Source: Desulfobacteraceae bacterium
GTDB taxonomy: Bacteria; Desulfobacterota; Desulfobacteria; Desulfobacterales; SURF-15
Assembly: GCA_003599475.1 (NCBI GenBank)
Contig: QZKK01000253.1
Span: 1 to 18,150 of the forward strand
Direction of reading: 5' to 3'
Length of the DNA stretch: 18,150 nt
This document shows, one piece after another, positions 14,293-18,150 of the stretch (its first letter is position 1; the number at the start of each line of letters is the position of its first letter). Under the pieces are notes generated by a model. The model saw only the letters and a list, made by a program, of their open reading frames with translations. It did no database searches and had not been told where the DNA came from. Made by a program: the position numbers and the translations under genes.

Positions 14293-15312
14293 ATGAGAGG
14301 CTACAAAAGATGGCTACTGGTTTGTGGGTTGATCGTATTTGCGGGTTCCGGCCTGGCATTTGCCGGCACTCTCGATGAGGTGAAGGCAAGGGGGCAGGTC
14401 GTGGTGGGTGTAAACGGAGGCGTTTTCGGATTCAGCATGCCGGATGAAAAGGGAATCTGGAAGGGCCTGGACGTCGATACGGCCAAAGCCATTGCTGCAG
14501 CCGTGCTGGGGGATGCCTCCAAGGTGAAGTTTGTGGCATTGACGGCCGTCCAGCGCCTGCCGGCTCTTCAGTCAAAGGAAATCGATGTCTTGTGCAGAAA
14601 TACGACCCAGACGTTGACCCGGGAGACCACCAACGGCCTGAACTTCGTCCATGTCAACTATTACGACGGCCAGGGTTTTCTCGTCCCTAAAAAGCTTGGA
14701 GTCAAGAGCGCAAAAGAGCTCAACGGGGCAACCGTTTGCGTCCTCCCCGGAACGACGACCGAGCTCAACGCGGCAGACTACTTCAAGGCAAACGGCATGC
14801 AGTGGAAGCCGGTTGTGATCGAGCAGAATGCGGAGCTGAACAAGGCCTTTTTTGCCGGTCGGTGCGACTGCCTCACATCGGATGTTTCACAGCTTGCGGC
14901 CCAGCGCTCCGTCGCTCCGAAGCCTGAGGATTACACCATCCTTCCGGAAATCATCTCCAAAGAGCCTCTTGCTCCTGTGGTACGTCACGGAGACGACCAG
15001 TGGTTCGACATCGTCAACTGGGTGGTCATGGCGCTGATCCAGGCCGAAGAATTCGGGATCACCTCGGCAAATGTGGATCAGATGCTCAAAAGTGAAAACC
15101 CGGAGATCAAACGCTTTCTGGGAGCGACCCCCGGGAATGGAAAGGCGCTTGGACTGGAAGAAAACTTTGCCTATAACATCATCAAGCAGGTAGGAAGCTA
15201 CGGCGAGATCTTCGAGCGGAACGTGGGCCCCAAGACTCCCCTCGGACTCGAACGCGGCCAGAACGCCCTCTGGACCCAAGGCGGTCTGATGTATGCAGCC
15301 CCCTTCAGATAA
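14293..15312 (+). CDS. aapJ: general L-amino acid ABC transporter, periplasmic binding protein
   Basis: A 339-residue polar or general amino acid-binding protein of the AapJ type. Residues 1-24 form a signal peptide: MRGYKRW, a hydrophobic core, then ending LAFA, with likely cleavage before Gly25. The mature protein starts TLDEVKARGQVVVGVNGG and shows family blocks GLDVDTAKAIAAAVLGD, IDVLCRNTTQTLTRE, GATVCVLPGTTTELN, AGRCDCLTSDVSQLA and VVRHGDDQWFDIVNWVV. Two conserved cysteine-containing segments are present, as is usual in AapJ. The protein would capture amino acids in the periplasm and deliver them to the AapQ-AapM membrane pair encoded next. Length agrees with the family (about 340). It is the first gene of the operon and is separated from aapQ by a structured 180-base spacer, so higher expression than the permeases is likely. 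The start is set by AAAGGAG at 14278. Confidence 0.95.
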   Translation: MRGYKRWLLVCGLIVFAGSGLAFAGTLDEVKARGQVVVGVNGGVFGFSMPDEKGIWKGLDVDTAKAIAAAVLGDASKVKFVALTAVQRLPALQSKEIDVLCRNTTQTLTRETTNGLNFVHVNYYDGQGFLVPKKLGVKSAKELNGATVCVLPGTTTELNAADYFKANGMQWKPVVIEQNAELNKAFFAGRCDCLTSDVSQLAAQRSVAPKPEDYTILPEIISKEPLAPVVRHGDDQWFDIVNWVVMALIQAEEFGITSANVDQMLKSENPEIKRFLGATPGNGKALGLEENFAYNIIKQVGSYGEIFERNVGPKTPLGLERGQNALWTQGGLMYAAPFR

Positions 15313-15316
15313 AGAT

Positions 15317-15446
15317 GACGCGGGGACGCGATGATTCGGGAATGCAGAGGAGAAGATGACGCGGAGGGGAAATTGACGCTTGGACACAGCGAAACGGTAA
15401 ATATGCACGTATTCTCCACGTCTCCGCGTCTCCGCGTCTCCGCGTC
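15317..15446. repeat. GC-rich 8-bp tandem repeat with an inverted partner in the aapJ-aapQ spacer
   Basis: CGTCTCCG is repeated three times head to tail at 15419-15442, followed by CGTC. Just after the aapJ stop, GACGCGGGGACGCG (15317-15330) is its near-perfect reverse complement (13 of 14), and GACGCGGAG (15358-15366) is another. Pairing would form a long-range stem that closes a loop of about 90 bases. Such an intercistronic structure could slow 3' decay of aapJ mRNA or partly stop transcription. Confidence 0.65.
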
Positions 15447-15482
15447 TTTCCCTTGTGTTTCCACGTCTTCCCGTCTTTAAGA

Positions 15483-15489
15483 AGGAGGT
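15483..15489 (+). promoter_or_regulatory. strong Shine-Dalgarno deciding a GTG start for aapQ
   Basis: AAGGAGGT lies at 15482-15489 and the start codon at 15493 is GTG. The GGAGG core is 4 bases from the start, slightly closer than usual. No ATG lies in frame near the N-terminal family homology, so GTG is the likely start. Confidence 0.75.
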
Positions 15490-15492
15490 CCG

Positions 15493-16665
15493 GTGGCAAA
15501 CGAGGCGCCAGAAAAGACCCCCTTCTGGCTCAACCCCAGGGTTCGTTCCATCTTCTACCAGGCCGGCGTGCTCGGAGCATTCGGGCTGCTGGCCTGGTAC
15601 CTGATTTCAAATACGCTGCAAAACCTGGAGCGTCAGGCGATTGCGACAGGCTTCGGATTTTTAGGGAAGGTCGCGTCTTTTGAAATCGGTGAATCCCCGA
15701 TCTCCTATTCTTCCGCCGATTACTATGCACGGGCGCTGCTGGTCGGCGTTCTCAACACGGTGAAGGTATCCTTTGCCGGCATTGCCATCACCGTGATCCT
15801 GGGAACCCTGATCGGCATCGCCCGTCTCTCGCGAAACTGGCTCCTGTCGAAGATCGCGGCGATCTACATCGAAGTGATGCAGGACATTCCGATACTCCTC
15901 CAGCTTTTTTTCTGGTACGCCATCCTCTATGAATCGCTTCCTTCTCCGAGACAAGCCCTCCATCCGGTTGCCGGGGTTTATTTGACCAACCGGGGAATCG
16001 CATTTGCGGTCCCTGAGCCACATCCGGCTCATATGTACATGGGAATCGCGCTTGCTGCCGGGATCATCCTTGCCTTTCTCATCTATAGATTTGCAAGAAA
16101 GCGTTGGGAAAGGACCGGAAAGCATTTTCCGGTGGCAGGCGCCTGTTTTGCGGCAGTCCTCGGCCCGCCGATCGCAACCTGGTTTGTTTTCGGCAGCCCC
16201 CTGAAAATGGATGTACCGGTACTCAGGGGCTTCAACTTCACCGGGGGGATGACGCTAAGCCCGGAATTCCTGGCGCTGCTTCTCGGTCTTGTACTCTACA
16301 CCGGCGCTTTCGTCGCCGAAGCGGTGCGGGCAGGCATTCAGTCGGTGGGAAAAGGGCAGAGCGAGGCGGCCATGTCATTGGGTTTGAAGCACGGCCAGGT
16401 CTTGAAACTCGTTATCCTGCCCCAGGCCCTTCGGGTGACCATCCCTCCCCTGACGAGCCAGATGCTGAACCTCACCAAGAACAGCTCCCTGGCCGTGGCC
16501 ATCGGCTACCCGGATTTCGTCTCCGTTGCCAACACCACCATCAACCAGACCGGCCAATCCATCGAAGGCGTTGCCTTGATCATGCTGGTGTATCTTTTTT
16601 TCAGCCTGTCCACCTCTGCCTTCATGAACTGGTACAATAAGAAAGCACGGCTGGTGGAGCGATAG
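15493..16665 (+). CDS. aapQ: general L-amino acid ABC transporter, permease
   Basis: A 390-residue inner-membrane permease of the AapQ/His-Glu-Gln-Arg-opine family. The N-terminus has the AapQ pattern FWLNPRVRSIFYQAG, then a first helix at about 22-40 and IATGFGFLGKVASFEIGES (50-68). Further helices lie at about 82-110, 128-147, 181-200, 213-234, 258-278 and 360-380. The cytoplasmic EAA loop that docks to the ATPase is EAAMSLGLKHGQVLKLVILP (291-310), with conserved Gly297. The long insertion between the front and back helices is typical of AapQ compared with short HisM-type permeases. It works as a heterodimer with AapM. It starts with GTG after a strong ribosome site, and its stop is 3 bases before aapM. 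Confidence 0.94.
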   Translation: MANEAPEKTPFWLNPRVRSIFYQAGVLGAFGLLAWYLISNTLQNLERQAIATGFGFLGKVASFEIGESPISYSSADYYARALLVGVLNTVKVSFAGIAITVILGTLIGIARLSRNWLLSKIAAIYIEVMQDIPILLQLFFWYAILYESLPSPRQALHPVAGVYLTNRGIAFAVPEPHPAHMYMGIALAAGIILAFLIYRFARKRWERTGKHFPVAGACFAAVLGPPIATWFVFGSPLKMDVPVLRGFNFTGGMTLSPEFLALLLGLVLYTGAFVAEAVRAGIQSVGKGQSEAAMSLGLKHGQVLKLVILPQALRVTIPPLTSQMLNLTKNSSLAVAIGYPDFVSVANTTINQTGQSIEGVALIMLVYLFFSLSTSAFMNWYNKKARLVER

Positions 16666-16668
16666 ATC

Positions 16669-17760
16669 ATGACCGATGCGACCTCACTGCCCGTGGAAGA
16701 GCTGAAACCTCCGATCACGCATACCGGCGTGATCGGCTGGGCCAGAAAAAACCTGTTCGACGGCTGGTTTAATTCGCTGTTGACGGTGCTTACGGGTTAT
16801 TTTCTCTTAAAGACGGTTCCTCCATTCATCCGGTGGGCCTTTCTGGACAGCGCCTGGACGGCCGGAAGCGCCGCCTGCCGGGCGGCGGAAGGTGCCTGCT
16901 GGTCGATCATCTGGAGAAATTTCCGGTTTATTCTCTTCGGGTTCTACCCCTATCACCTCCAATGGCGCCCCATGCTGGCCATGCTGATCCTTTTCGGATT
17001 GCTTTTCTACAGCCGGAACAGGGATCACTGGGAAAAAAAGCTCGCCTATGCCTGGGTCCTGGGGCTTATCGCGATGGGGCTTCTCATGAGCGGCGGGCTG
17101 TTCGGACTCCAGCCGGTCGAGAGCACGCAATGGGGGGGTCTTCCGCTCACCCTTCTTCTTGCGGTATTCGGGCTGACTGCAGCCTATCCTCTGGGGGTGG
17201 TTCTCGCCCTCGGCCGCCAATCCAGAATGCCCCTGGTGAAGGTTCTCTGTGTCGTTTACATCGAGCTGATCCGGGGGGTGCCGCTGATCAGCCTGCTCTT
17301 CATGGGCTCGATCATCTTTCCGCTCTTTCTTCCGGAAGGCATCACCATCAACAAGATCCTGAGGGCCCAGGCGGCAATCATTCTTTTTACCGCCGCCTAC
17401 ATCGCCGAGGTGGTTCGCGGAGGGCTTCAGGGCGTGGGAAAGGGGCAGTACGAAGCGGCTCAATCCATCGGGCTCAACTACTATTTGACCATGAGGCTGA
17501 TCATCCTGCCCCAGGCGCTCAAGATCGTGATTCCACCGACTGTCAGTGTCCTGATTTCCGCGTTCAAGGATACCTCTCTGGTGGTGATCATCGCACTCTT
17601 CGACCTCCTGAAAACGACCCAGACGGTATTATCCAACCCGGAATGGATGGGCTTCAGCCGGGAAGCATATCTCTTTATTGCCCTGATTTACTTCATGGGC
17701 TGCTTTTCCATGTCCCAGTACAGCCGAAGGCTGGAACGGGAGCTGGATGTGGGGCGATAG
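16669..17760 (+). CDS. aapM: general L-amino acid ABC transporter, permease
   Basis: A 363-residue inner-membrane permease, the AapM partner of AapQ. Family blocks include WARKNLFDGWFNSLLTVLTG (24-43) and WGGLPLTLLLAVFGL (155-169). The segment VVYIELIRGVPLISLLFM follows at about 195-212, and the EAA loop YEAAQSIGLNYYLTMRLIIL is at 261-280. The N-terminal AapM-specific part has one early helix, a loop with three cysteines (about 70-77) and two more helices at 101-140; the last four helices form the transport core. The ATG is 3 bases after the aapQ stop and GGAG in the end of aapQ serves as ribosome site, so the two permeases are translated together in equal amounts. Length matches the family. 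The gene is intact. Confidence 0.94.
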   Translation: MTDATSLPVEELKPPITHTGVIGWARKNLFDGWFNSLLTVLTGYFLLKTVPPFIRWAFLDSAWTAGSAACRAAEGACWSIIWRNFRFILFGFYPYHLQWRPMLAMLILFGLLFYSRNRDHWEKKLAYAWVLGLIAMGLLMSGGLFGLQPVESTQWGGLPLTLLLAVFGLTAAYPLGVVLALGRQSRMPLVKVLCVVYIELIRGVPLISLLFMGSIIFPLFLPEGITINKILRAQAAIILFTAAYIAEVVRGGLQGVGKGQYEAAQSIGLNYYLTMRLIILPQALKIVIPPTVSVLISAFKDTSLVVIIALFDLLKTTQTVLSNPEWMGFSREAYLFIALIYFMGCFSMSQYSRRLERELDVGR

Positions 17761-17855
17761 AAAAACGAAAGAAGGAAAGAGGGTTAGAGGGAAAGAAGAT
17801 GAGAGGATGAGAAGGATGTTATCAAGACCAATGAATGACCAATGACAAGGATCTC
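17761..17855. repeat. purine-rich spacer with a direct repeat before aapP
   Basis: Bases 17761-17817 are almost entirely A and G on the plus strand. They are followed by GACCAATGA twice, at 17826-17834 and 17837-17845 (period 11). AAGG (17847-17850) then acts as the aapP ribosome site. No hairpin or promoter was recognised, so transcription probably reads through from aapM. Confidence 0.6.
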
Positions 17856-18150
17856 ATGAAGCCGGAAAAGAAAGATAAAAAAGATCAGTCGGTAGAGGCC
17901 GGAAAAGACAAGACCATCATCGAAATCCGGGGCCTCCATAAGTGGTTCGATGATTTTCACGTGCTGAAGGGAATCGATCTGACGGTGAGAAGAAAAGAGC
18001 GGATCGTCATCTGCGGCCCCTCAGGTTCCGGAAAATCGACCCTCATCCGCTGCATCAACCGCCTGGAGGAGCACCAGCGGGGTCAGATCGTGGTGGACGA
18101 CATCGCGCTCACCAGCAACATCAAGAATATCGAGAAGGTCCGCGCCGAGG
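17856..18150 (+). CDS. aapP: general L-amino acid ABC transporter, ATPase (N-terminal part, runs off window)
   Basis: The first 98 residues of an ABC ATPase whose remainder lies beyond the window. After a lysine-rich leader of about 19 residues come IIEIRGLHKWFDDFHVLKGI and the Walker A motif CGPSGSGKST (53-62), then LIRCINRLEEHQRGQIVVD, all typical of the polar amino acid transporter ATPases (AapP, GlnQ, HisP). The C-loop and Walker B cannot be seen. It would sit on the cytoplasmic face and power the AapQ-AapM channel. The hydrophilic extension before the ABC domain is longer than in GlnQ but common in AapP-like proteins. ATG 17856 has AAGG about 6 bases upstream; no earlier in-frame start has a ribosome site. 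The gene name follows from the operon order. Confidence 0.92.
   Translation, partial: MKPEKKDKKDQSVEAGKDKTIIEIRGLHKWFDDFHVLKGIDLTVRRKERIVICGPSGSGKSTLIRCINRLEEHQRGQIVVDDIALTSNIKNIEKVRAE

Noticed and set aside
15419..15446. Tandem repeat as a CRISPR array
   Set aside because: The units are 8 bases with no spacers, and no cas genes are present.
16833..17810. 325-codon plus-strand open frame overlapping aapM in another frame
   Set aside because: It is an Arg/Gly/His-rich shadow of the permease frame; aapM has strong family homology and proper spacing after aapQ.

Overview
The window looks like part of a Desulfobacterota-type (deltaproteobacterial) chromosome. The evidence is moderate GC, a complete-looking aapJ-aapQ-aapM-aapP transporter order, good Shine-Dalgarno sites and short purine-rich or GC-rich repeat spacers. 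This placement is an inference from gene content and style, because no rRNA or marker gene is present. No tRNA, rRNA, CRISPR array, integrase or intact insertion sequence was seen.

Bases 1-10208 hold one tightly packed plus-strand operon that reads as a composite anti-phage or restriction locus. In order it encodes the C-terminal end of an SNF2-type helicase (cut by the window edge), a three-Cys-motif partner protein (TcmP), its three-Cys partner (DUF5131, phage Gp37/Gp68 family), an AIPR-domain protein with a nuclease-like N-terminus, a type III-like (beta class) DNA methyltransferase, a DUF1016/YhcG PD-(D/E)XK nuclease, and a 904-residue type III-like restriction helicase-nuclease. Five junctions overlap by 1-4 bases and the sixth has a one-base gap, so the genes are almost certainly co-transcribed and translationally coupled. 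The helicase end, the 3' part of the methyltransferase and the restriction subunit are GC-rich. TcmP, DUF5131, AIPR and the first two thirds of the methyltransferase are clearly AT-richer. This suggests an effector and specificity cassette swapped into an SNF2-Mod-Res backbone.

Bases 10209-12900 are a decay zone. It holds an AAA/DUF4143 ATPase on the minus strand broken by one extra base inside a perfect inverted repeat, the rotted remains of an overlapping DUF4160-DUF2442 pair on the plus strand, and an intact minus-strand cupin gene.

Bases 12904-13947 encode a four-helix membrane protein that joins a DUF2270 domain to a C-terminal DUF2179-like domain. From 14293 to the window end lies a general L-amino acid ABC transporter: periplasmic binding protein (aapJ), two permeases (aapQ, aapM) and the start of the ATPase (aapP, cut by the window end). 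The aapJ-aapQ gap carries a GC-rich 8-bp tandem repeat that can pair with an upstream copy, which may set the ratio of binding protein to membrane subunits.
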